From: Fodinibius sediminis
Lineage (GTDB): Bacteria; Bacteroidota; Rhodothermia; Balneolales; Balneolaceae
Direction: 5' to 3'
NCBI RefSeq assembly: GCF_900182555.1
Contig: NZ_FXTH01000001.1
Coordinates: forward strand, 407,494 to 471,493
DNA: 64,000 nucleotides
Numbering within the stretch: position 1 is the first letter of the stretch; every line of letters begins with the position of its first letter. This document shows positions 1 through 6,941 of the stretch, one piece after another. The notes beneath the pieces were generated by a model. It was not told where the DNA came from and did not search any database. It saw only the letters and a list, made by a program, of their open reading frames with translations. A program made the translations under genes and the position numbers.

Positions 1-1
1 T

Positions 2-79
2 GAAATAATTAGGAATATGTTAAACCGGAAATTAGATTGTGAAGGGAAGCCGAGTCCTAAAATTGAACCTTTAGCATAG
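2..79 (+). CDS. C-terminal end of a gene entering from the left edge, possibly DUF4160-like
   Basis: An open frame enters from the left edge and stops with TAG at 77-79, five bases before the next start codon. The last 25 residues contain a basic helix and end in a Pro/Lys/Ile-rich tail (KPSPKIEPLA). DUF4160 proteins commonly precede DUF2442 proteins and often end in a similar KIEPL tail, so a DUF4160 C-terminus is my best guess. Too little is present to be sure. Tight spacing to the next gene suggests a two-gene operon. Confidence 0.3.
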   Translation, partial: EIIRNMLNRKLDCEGKPSPKIEPLA

Positions 80-84
80 TCGCT

Positions 85-360
85 ATGGAAGACGAAATCG
101 TATCTGGAAAACCATTGCCCCCAAAGATTACAGCCGTAAAAGCACTCGAGGACTGGAAGCTCAAGCTAACCTTTACTGGTGGGCAGGAACGTATTTTCGA
201 TATGAAGACCTACCGCTATGGCGTGTTTGCCCGGCTGGAAGAACCCGAATATTTCCAACGGGTACGCATTGTAAAAGGCTCACTTTGCTGGCCACACGGG
301 CAAGACTTGCACTATGGAATGTTATATCATAATAGTAATCCGCTGTCTTTTCAGGAGTAA
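85..360 (+). CDS. DUF2442-family small protein
   Basis: This 91-residue protein has the features of DUF2442: an early 'PKITAVKALEDWKLKLTF' strand pair, a central 'RIFDMKTYRYGVFARLEEPEYFQRVRI' segment, and the closing 'GSLCWPHGQDL' motif, where Trp-Pro is typical. DUF2442 proteins are short and usually sit beside DUF4160 genes in a toxin-antitoxin-like pair; their biochemical role is not established. The start follows the preceding stop codon by five bases, consistent with translational coupling. Length is normal for the family. Confidence 0.75.
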   Translation: MEDEIVSGKPLPPKITAVKALEDWKLKLTFTGGQERIFDMKTYRYGVFARLEEPEYFQRVRIVKGSLCWPHGQDLHYGMLYHNSNPLSFQE

Positions 361-376
361 CTTTAAAAAAAATCTT

Positions 377-733
377 ATGGACAGCTATATAGATAAACAG
401 GAGTTGAATCGCTGGATTAGCGAACTGGAGAATCAAGAACAGCTGAAGGCATTACGTTCAATAATATTCAATGCCCAGGACCCCGAAGGATTGTGGAAAG
501 AATTGTCAAAGTCAGCCCAACAGAAAATCAGGCCAGACACTAAAGTTCCCAAGACTGAAATCCACATCACCATTAAACGGTTTTGGGAACTTGTTTGGTC
601 GATGAGAGAAAGCAGCAAACCTTGGAGCTGGGATGACCTATCAGAAGCTGAAAAAGCGGGGATTGATAGAGGTATTGCCGATTTAAAAGCAGGGCGAACA
701 ACCCCCAGTGAAGAAGTATGGAAAAAAAATTGA
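377..733 (+). CDS. Small hypothetical protein, possible antitoxin
   Basis: I place the start at 377, after an A-rich stretch, not at the upstream in-frame ATG that overlaps DUF2442. The 118-residue product has a charged N-terminal helix, a middle 'KTEIHITIKRFWELVWSMRE' segment and a C-terminal 'EAEKAGIDRGIADLKAGRTTPSEEVWKK' helix. That last helix resembles the tails of small antitoxins in which 'GIADLxxGR..PxEEV' follows a DNA-binding region. No cognate toxin is visible: an overlapping 28-codon frame (718-804) stops early and could be toxin debris. Function is inferred only from shape and context. Confidence 0.45.
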   Translation: MDSYIDKQELNRWISELENQEQLKALRSIIFNAQDPEGLWKELSKSAQQKIRPDTKVPKTEIHITIKRFWELVWSMRESSKPWSWDDLSEAEKAGIDRGIADLKAGRTTPSEEVWKKN

Positions 734-916
734 AGAGAGATTTGGATATAAACCAGATTATCTCGATAAGAAATAACCCAAAACTATCCAGGCATGGCAG
801 ATAAAGATTACAACTTTGAGGAATTCCTAACGAGGCCGAAATAATTTCAGTCGAGTAGTTTGACAATTTCTTTGAAAAATAAAACGGAAGAATCAGAAAA
901 AATAAAACCGAAGATT

Positions 917-1072
917 ATGAGTAATAAGAAAGAGGAGCCAAAAATTGATGCGTTAGCATTAAAACGAAAATTATCGCACCAATTTTCCAAAAAATATAGT
1001 ACTAAAGAGGGTTTAATTGATCGTAAAAAGCTTAAGAAAGACCTCAAGAAAATGAAAAAGGATAATATTTAA
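917..1072 (+). CDS. Very basic 51-residue hypothetical protein
   Basis: A lysine-rich small protein (about one third Lys/Arg), ending in 'KKLKKDLKKMKKDNI'. An in-frame ATG at 860 would add 19 residues, also charged; I prefer 917 only because the extension looks like low-complexity leader. No domain recognised. It could bind nucleic acid or be spurious. It lies alone between the antitoxin-like gene and a long non-coding stretch. Confidence 0.3.
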   Translation: MSNKKEEPKIDALALKRKLSHQFSKKYSTKEGLIDRKKLKKDLKKMKKDNI

Positions 1073-1471
1073 TTACCAATTCTGCCTGATATTTTCTTAG
1101 CGATTGAACGGGTGGGTTGGTTAGTATCTATTTATACCTTGACTTTCAATTTTTGACTTGTAATCGATTTATAAACATATTCGGGAATGTACGATTTTAA
1201 ACTAAAAACGGCTTTTGAGATCGATAATATGAGCTAATACATAGGATTAAAGGTCTGTATTATTTCTCCCTCTCCGCCCTATCACATCTAGCCTTCCTAT
1301 TTAGAAAAAATAATAGTTCCAGACATTAATAGGGTTGACATTATAGGCATCCCGAGGTAAAATTTCGTTGCATTTTAGTGATTCTTTCACTGAAAAGCAT
1401 AATTTTTGCTAGTTCCCAAAAACATTTCTATAATATATTTCGGGGTACAATTTTATATCAAAGTTCATCAG
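1073..1471. other. Non-coding stretch upstream of the BspA-like lipoprotein
   Basis: There is no convincing gene in this AT-rich stretch. A TTGACA hexamer at 1335-1340 followed by TAAAATTTCG at 1358-1367 loosely fits the Bacteroidota -33 TTG / -7 TAnnTTTG promoter pattern and is placed to serve the lipoprotein gene at 1472. That promoter reading is weak. Confidence 0.3.
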
Positions 1472-3877
1472 ATGAAAAAGCTACTATTCTTAACACTCCT
1501 GTTGAGCGGGATTGCTATGTTCACAGGTTGCACTTCCACCAATTCAACGACTCAATATAAAATTTCTCTAGAGGCCAAACCCGCTGTAGGTGGTAGTGTG
1601 TCACCCGCTGAGGGACAATACGACGAAGGAACTTCACTGCATATAACAGCAACCCCGGCCGAAGGATGGCGTTTTGTCCGCTGGGAAGGAGGCTACAACG
1701 GAACAAGCAGTTCAGCTACCCTGACTGTGAACAGTGATAAACAAATTGAGGCCGTGTTTACCCAAAAAGAATATCCGCTTACCGTAAATACCGAGGGCGA
1801 AGGCACCGTTGACGAGACCATAATTCAGACCAAGCCCAAAGACTATAAGTATGGTACGATCGTAGAACTAAAGGCAAATCCGGCTGAGGGATGGAGATTT
1901 GTAAAATGGAGGGGAGATATAACAAACGGAGAAAACCCTATCCAAATCACGATAGATGCCCCAAAAGAGGTTACCGCTACGTTTGAAAAAGCCTTTTATC
2001 TGGCTGAAAATGAAGTAACGATAAAATGCCCCAAGGCTGAGGTAGGAGATTCCGGTACTATTAATGGCATAACATATACCAAAAGAACCAGAGATCAGAT
2101 TACCCCTTCCAATGCTTCTAAAACCTGTACGAGTGAGATTAAAAGTATGAGATGGTTCTTTAGTAGTAATGCAAGCTCATTTAATGGCGAAATAGGCAGC
2201 TGGGATGTGAGCTCTGTTACAGATATGGCTTATATGTTTTCAGGTGCTGATGCCTTTAACCAAGATTTAAAGAACTGGGATGTGAGTAGCGTAACTGATA
2301 TGGAAGGAATGTTTTACTCAGCGGAGTCTTTTAACCAAGCTATTGCTAATTGGGACGTTAGTAATGTAGAAAATATGAGATATATGTTTGGAGCTGCTGA
2401 TTCCTTTAATCATGATTTAAATGGATGGGATGTAAGTGGTGTAATGAACATGAGTTTGATGTTCAGTGCTAAGTCTTTTAATGGAAAGATCGGGGATTGG
2501 AACGTCACAAGCGTAGCAAATATGGATTCAATGTTTTACAATGCCGATAATTTTAATCAACCTATTGGCAATTGGGATGTCAGTAATGTTAGAAGTATGG
2601 CCGGCATGTTTTTGGGGACCAGAAACTTTAATCAAGATTTAGATGGTTGGAATGTAAGTAATGTTACAAATATGGAAGTCATGTTTTATGGTGGCAAGTA
2701 TGGATCCACTCCCTTTAATGGTGATATAAGAAGTTGGGATGTGAGTAACGTTGAGGTAATGGAAAAAATGTTTTCCAACGCTACTAAATTCAATCAATAT
2801 ATTGGTGATTGGGATATAAGTAGTCTTACAAATATCAATGAAATGTTTGCTGGTGCAGAATCATTTAATCAGGATTTAAACTGGGATGTTAGTAACATTA
2901 CCAGTATGAACGGACTATTCAAGGGAGCGAAATCTTTTGATGCAGATATTAGCAATTGGGATGTCAGCAATGTAAGAAAAATGGAAAAAATGTTTCAAGG
3001 AGCTGAATCTTTCAATGTAAATATAGGCAACTGGGATGTAAGCAATGTTACAAATATGGAAGCAATGTTTGCTGATGCAGAGTTATTTAATCAAGATCTT
3101 GACAGTTGGGATATTAGTAATGTCAGAAGCATAAATAAAATGTTCTTTGGCGCAAGCTCTTTCAATGGTGATATAAGGGGCTGGGATTTTAATCATGTTA
3201 CCAGCATGTCCGAAATGTTTCGTGGGGCTGAATCGTTCAACGGCGATATAAGAAATTGGGACGTCAGTAATGTAGAAGTCATGGCGGCTATGTTTTATGA
3301 AGCACGTTCTTTCAATCAAGACCTGAGCGCATGGGATGTGAGTAATGTGACCCAAATGGCGGCGATGTTTGGTAGAACATCATCTTTTAATGGTGATATA
3401 AGTAATTGGAACGTTAGTAATGTCAAAAATATGGAATTCATGTTTCAGTCCAGTGTATTTAGCGGAGATATTAGCAACTGGGATGTAAGTTCTGTAACAG
3501 ATATGAATACCATGTTTTTTGGAGCAAGTTTTTTTAACAGTGATATAAGTAATTGGGATGTTAGTAATGTGACAAATATGAAGGATATGTTTTACGGCGC
3601 TAGTATGTTTAATCAAAATTTAAGCAATTGGAATGTAAGTAGTGTTACAAATATGGAAGCAATGTTTGTACATGCTACTGACTTTAACAGCGAAATAGGC
3701 AGTTGGAGTGTAGGTAGTGTTACTAATATGAAACAGATGTTTTATTCAGCAGAGTCATTCAATCAAGATATTAGTAACTGGTGTGTATCAAATATTTCCT
3801 CAGAGCCAAGTAATTTTTCATCCTATAGTCCACTGCAAGATAACTATAAACCAATATGGGGATCTTGTCCTGAATAA
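1472..3877 (+). CDS. BspA-like surface lipoprotein: two InlB B-type repeats plus 22 DUF285 repeats
   Basis: I choose the ATG at 1472 because it gives a classic lipoprotein signal: MKKLLFLTLLLSGIAM followed by FTGC. An upstream frame extension lacks such a signal. The 801-residue product then has two divergent InlB B-repeats (about residues 30-175, each with 'PAEGWRFVxW'). After a short linker with two Cys come 22 tandem repeats of about 25 residues with the core 'FNxDIxNWDVSNVTNMxxMFxGA' (BspA/DUF285, PF03382 type). These proteins are exported and usually surface-exposed; BspA-type proteins act in adhesion in some bacteria. The true ligand here is unknown. The C-terminus is short and Cys-containing, and I see no sorting domain. 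Confidence 0.85.
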   Translation: MKKLLFLTLLLSGIAMFTGCTSTNSTTQYKISLEAKPAVGGSVSPAEGQYDEGTSLHITATPAEGWRFVRWEGGYNGTSSSATLTVNSDKQIEAVFTQKEYPLTVNTEGEGTVDETIIQTKPKDYKYGTIVELKANPAEGWRFVKWRGDITNGENPIQITIDAPKEVTATFEKAFYLAENEVTIKCPKAEVGDSGTINGITYTKRTRDQITPSNASKTCTSEIKSMRWFFSSNASSFNGEIGSWDVSSVTDMAYMFSGADAFNQDLKNWDVSSVTDMEGMFYSAESFNQAIANWDVSNVENMRYMFGAADSFNHDLNGWDVSGVMNMSLMFSAKSFNGKIGDWNVTSVANMDSMFYNADNFNQPIGNWDVSNVRSMAGMFLGTRNFNQDLDGWNVSNVTNMEVMFYGGKYGSTPFNGDIRSWDVSNVEVMEKMFSNATKFNQYIGDWDISSLTNINEMFAGAESFNQDLNWDVSNITSMNGLFKGAKSFDADISNWDVSNVRKMEKMFQGAESFNVNIGNWDVSNVTNMEAMFADAELFNQDLDSWDISNVRSINKMFFGASSFNGDIRGWDFNHVTSMSEMFRGAESFNGDIRNWDVSNVEVMAAMFYEARSFNQDLSAWDVSNVTQMAAMFGRTSSFNGDISNWNVSNVKNMEFMFQSSVFSGDISNWDVSSVTDMNTMFFGASFFNSDISNWDVSNVTNMKDMFYGASMFNQNLSNWNVSSVTNMEAMFVHATDFNSEIGSWSVGSVTNMKQMFYSAESFNQDISNWCVSNISSEPSNFSSYSPLQDNYKPIWGSCPE
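2180..3798 (+). repeat. 22 tandem 75-bp coding repeats (DUF285/BspA type)
   Basis: Each unit encodes about 25 residues with an invariant Trp-Asp/Asn-Val-Ser core and a Met-Phe pair 10-13 residues later. The units differ by synonymous and conservative changes, so the array has diverged and is not a fresh expansion. Three units depart from the period: number 7 has an insertion (GGKYGSTP), number 10 lacks one residue before the Trp and number 4 is one residue short. The last unit has Cys in place of Asp/Asn and is a capping repeat. Confidence 0.85.
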
Positions 3878-3899
3878 ATTATAAATTGAAACAAAATAA

Positions 3900-4085
3900 T
3901 CACTTGGAAAGTAGTTTCTCCTTGACTCGTACTCCACTGAGTTTTTGCTCGGCATTGGCCTGGGGATCCGAGTCGATTAGTAGCACGGATTTCCCCAGCC
4001 GCTGCAGCCCCGCCGCAAGGTTTACGGCAGTGGTCGTCTTGGCTACCCCACCTTTTTGATTAGTAATAGCTATACATCTTTTCAT
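3900..4085 (-). pseudogene. Internally deleted parA relic
   Basis: The 61-residue frame starts like a ParA/Soj ATPase, with the deviant Walker A '[14 protein letters not shown]' and '[11 protein letters not shown]', then jumps directly to 'EQKLSGV', a region about 50 residues further on in the ParA gene near 56 kb of this window. The two copies are nearly identical on both sides of the gap. The remaining frame lacks the rest of the ATPase fold, so it cannot be a working partition protein. It lies downstream of mobA, the same neighbourhood as the right-hand module. A TGTAGTGCA half-site upstream (4125-4133) matches half of the palindrome upstream of the other parA. Confidence 0.8.
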
Positions 4086-4153
4086 ATTTGTATTCCCTTT
4101 AGTGTTTGTAATTTATGTAGTTATTGTAGTGCATTTCATACTCGTAGCGCGTG

Positions 4154-6250
4154 TTATCTCGAAAGCCCCTGATCCCGGTCGCGCTCCCGCTCGGCTTGGA
4201 GGCCGCCCCGGATGGCTTCAGTAATTACGTGTTTGGTAAGACTCACGGGGCCTTTACCTGGGTTGCGGAGCATCCGGGCCACGGCAACGCTGTATTTTAC
4301 GGCCCGGGCACTCATCGAAAAGACGACCCGGCCGGCTTCGGTCCCGCTGGCGCACCCCAACCACCGGCGGCTGGCTTTCATCAGCTCCAGCCCGGTAACA
4401 GTGACTCCTCCCGGTAGCTGGTGGCGGTGGGCCAGCTGTCCCTGGAGGCTATCAGGCAGCCCGTGGAAGTAGGCCGCCACTTCATCGGGCGAGAGCCCCG
4501 ACAACAGCTCCTGGTACTGGTTGCGAATTTGTGTGAGCCTCTTCACAGCTTCCCGAATCGTTGTTCTATTATAGGATTCTTTTAGGGGTCCAAATGCGTC
4601 CGGATACCGAAGCAACTGGTACAGCTGCTCGGTTTTGTCGGTCCACATGAACCCCCGAAGGGCCTGACGCGCCTGAGACGGGTCCTCATAGGCAATCTCC
4701 AGATGGTGGTCCAGCCGGGTAATCGTCTTTGCCAGGGTTTGGTCAAGCTCCTTGTTATGGCCTATCTTGGGGGCCTGGGGGCTATCAAACGCCTGATGAA
4801 TACGCTGGACCGCCCGGTACAGGCCCAGCGCCTCCTGGGACCCGTGGTAGAGCACTCGCCCGGCATCGGCCTCTTGGGTCTGTTCCTCCAGGTGACGGTA
4901 CAGTTTACGGCGTGCTCGTTTTAGGCGTGATGTCCATTTCTTTGCTTCGCCCCTGGCATGCCCCATTTCCTGCTGCCGGGCACCTTTGTCCAGCCCCTCA
5001 GTAAAATACTGTTGGTACTGCCCCGCAATACGTTCCATAGCCCGCAGGTCCCGCGTCATTTCGACCAGGGCATGCGGGTCAGTGACGACTCCAAATTGCT
5101 CCGGGGTATTGATTAGCTGATCTTGACCGTCCCGGATCCACTCATCCATCGGTTTGTCCTTCATAGCGGCAAAAAAAGTCTGTCGGGCCGCATCTCCATT
5201 GTCAAAGGCCTCGGCAAACTTCATGTCGAACAGCCGGTATTCCCTACTGATCTCTTCAGTAAAAGCCTTATCCATTTGCGCCAGGGTTTCGGCCCGCTGC
5301 CGGGCTGCTTGCTGCCGGCTGGTCAGCTGTTGCTCGCGGCGCTCTAGCGCTGCTTCCTGGAGCCCGCTTTTCCAATCCACGGCCAACTGCAGGCTCCCGC
5401 GCTCATCCACGTGCCCTTCCCTGCGGTCCACATATTTTGGCAATGACTCCCCATAGGTTTCTTCGAGTTTCGGTCCGGACAGCTGCCTGGACACGTCACT
5501 GGCTTTGATCCGGTGGCGTCCGTCGGTAATGAGCATGCCCTTCTTGTTGCGGGCCGTCTCCAGCCACAGCCCTTGCTCTGCTAAGGCCCGGTCAAATTCG
5601 GTAAAGGAATCCGCCCGAAACAACTGACCTTTAATAGCATTCGCCCGCTCCATCACCGAACGCCCGTCAATCTGGGCAGGGTCCAGCCCCAACTCTGCGG
5701 CCTGCCCTTTCACCTTTTGTTGCTGGTGGGTTTCCCACTGCTCCGGGGCCCGCCCGTCCATGTCTTGGCCGAGGTCCGGGTGGTGCTTCCCCGGGACCAC
5801 CTCCCAGCCAAACTCCTGCTCGAGTTCCTTCAGCAGCGTTTCACTGCGGGTCTTATATTGCCAGCGGTCCCATGCCGTATGTTTGGTCGGATGCACTCGG
5901 TTAATCGCCAGGTGCAGGTGGTGATACGGTTTGTCCTGGTGGGACGCAATTTGAACCTGATACTCCTCCAATCCCATATGCTCCAGCCAACGGTCGGCCA
6001 CCTCCAGCATCTGCTCCCTGGAGGGCGTATCTTCGTGCGCCCACGCGATTGCATAGTGAAACAGCGGCTTATTAATATTATTCTGGGACTTTTCGGAGGT
6101 CCATCTCATCATCTTCGCAGCCCGCACGGGGTCATCTGTGGGCAGGTTCCGGTACTCTACCCACGCGCATTTCTCCGGCTGCGCGTTATAGGTCAGGCAG
6201 GAATAAAAATGATGTCCTTCACCAGCGAGTGTTCCTATCATCCTGGTCAC
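4154..6250 (-). CDS. mobA: MobA/VirD2-type relaxase (mobilisation nuclease)
   Basis: This 698-residue protein has an N-terminal relaxase domain: 'PLFHYAIAWAHEDTPSREQM' near residue 62, followed by the metal-binding His cluster 'SHQDKPYHHLHLAINRVHP' (His104, His111, His113). Family members nick oriT and stay covalently attached through a Tyr; Tyr17 or Tyr21 in 'FYSCLTYN' are candidates. The 400-residue C-terminal part is Glu/Arg/Gln-rich and helical with no recognised domain, longer than in the right-hand relaxase of this window. The start overlaps the mobC stop by four bases, implying translational coupling. The gene is clearly more GC-rich than the defence genes to its right, so it has a different history. 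Confidence 0.88.
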   Translation of the reverse strand: MTRMIGTLAGEGHHFYSCLTYNAQPEKCAWVEYRNLPTDDPVRAAKMMRWTSEKSQNNINKPLFHYAIAWAHEDTPSREQMLEVADRWLEHMGLEEYQVQIASHQDKPYHHLHLAINRVHPTKHTAWDRWQYKTRSETLLKELEQEFGWEVVPGKHHPDLGQDMDGRAPEQWETHQQQKVKGQAAELGLDPAQIDGRSVMERANAIKGQLFRADSFTEFDRALAEQGLWLETARNKKGMLITDGRHRIKASDVSRQLSGPKLEETYGESLPKYVDRREGHVDERGSLQLAVDWKSGLQEAALERREQQLTSRQQAARQRAETLAQMDKAFTEEISREYRLFDMKFAEAFDNGDAARQTFFAAMKDKPMDEWIRDGQDQLINTPEQFGVVTDPHALVEMTRDLRAMERIAGQYQQYFTEGLDKGARQQEMGHARGEAKKWTSRLKRARRKLYRHLEEQTQEADAGRVLYHGSQEALGLYRAVQRIHQAFDSPQAPKIGHNKELDQTLAKTITRLDHHLEIAYEDPSQARQALRGFMWTDKTEQLYQLLRYPDAFGPLKESYNRTTIREAVKRLTQIRNQYQELLSGLSPDEVAAYFHGLPDSLQGQLAHRHQLPGGVTVTGLELMKASRRWLGCASGTEAGRVVFSMSARAVKYSVAVARMLRNPGKGPVSLTKHVITEAIRGGLQAERERDRDQGLSR

Positions 6251-6618
6251 CCCAAGGCTTTAAATATGAGGCCAGTGATTCGGTCCATGTCTTCCCGGAT
6301 CTTGGCTATTTCTTCGGTTTGCCGGGGCCCAATCTGGCGGGTTTCATTGACGTGGCGGGTCAGCTGATTTAAGTTGTTTCCAATCTTCGGCAGGTCATGG
6401 GTTAGCAACCGTTTTAACTGGTTGGCGGTAACCCCCTTGTTCAATTCCAACGGCCGGTCCTGCTGGTACATGGGCTCCGCTTGGGGGAGTTGCCCGAGGG
6501 CAACCATTCGAATGTAGCGGGTGTAGGAAATGCCTTCCTTTTCGGCCTGGGTTTTCAGCCATTGTCGCTCGGTAGCATCCATAGAAATGGATGGGGTATA
6601 TCGTTTTTGATCACTCAT
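6247..6618 (-). CDS. mobC: MobC-type mobilisation accessory protein
   Basis: The 123-residue protein begins with a ribbon-helix-helix-like segment ('YTPSISMDATERQWLKTQAEK') and has the MobC core 'IRMVALGQLP' and 'IGNNLNQLTRHVNE'. MobC proteins bind oriT DNA, help melt the nick region and recruit the relaxase. It is the first gene of a mobC-mobA pair with a four-base overlap, and a long inverted repeat lies about 100 bp upstream, where an oriT would be expected. Length and motif order are normal for the family. Confidence 0.85.
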   Translation of the reverse strand: MSDQKRYTPSISMDATERQWLKTQAEKEGISYTRYIRMVALGQLPQAEPMYQQDRPLELNKGVTANQLKRLLTHDLPKIGNNLNQLTRHVNETRQIGPRQTEEIAKIREDMDRITGLIFKALG

Positions 6619-6719
6619 AATAGATGTAGTATTTGTTTAAATTATAGGGCCAGCTCATGGCCCCATTGGTACCTTTGAGCAGTTGCCGGCAGGCAAGCTG
6701 CGAATAGGCAAGCTTAGGG

Positions 6720-6760
6720 ATGGCCACAGCAGAAATTCGGAGAATTCTGCTATGTGGCAT
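6720..6760. other. Candidate oriT hairpin of the left mobilisation module
   Basis: Arms GCCACAGCAGAAATTC and GAATTCTGCTATGTGGC can pair almost completely, with two unpaired bases, around a loop of a few bases. The hairpin sits in the 323-bp gap between mobC and the primase gene. A direct repeat (GGCAAGCT, near 6688 and 6707) lies beside it. oriT regions next to mobC typically carry such inverted repeats close to the nick site. No nick site is identified; the assignment is by position and shape. Confidence 0.5.
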
Positions 6761-6941
6761 ATACCTACCTGCTTGCTATCTGTCTGTTATTATTATTTTG
6801 AGGCCTGCTGTATACTTCACGACCGTACCCTCATCCGTATTGCTCGTACTGCATTTATTGCCCCCTTTGCACTTTCTGCATTTTCCAACGAACCAGCACA
6901 ACATGCAGAAAATGCAAGAAATGCAGAGAATGCAGATTGCA

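Noticed and set aside
3083..3616. Minus-strand frames opposite the BspA repeats
   Set aside because: They mirror the repeat coding sequence (Ile/Thr/His-rich periodic peptides) and are shadows.
2180..3798. A CRISPR array or DNA satellite suggested by the regular 75-bp period
   Set aside because: The period is exactly 25 codons in an open frame, variation is synonymous or conservative, and the protein matches the BspA/DUF285 repeat pattern.
4151..6367. Long plus-strand open frames opposite mobA and mobC
   Set aside because: They are antisense to GC-rich relaxase genes, show no recognisable domains and have skewed Pro/Arg/Gly composition.
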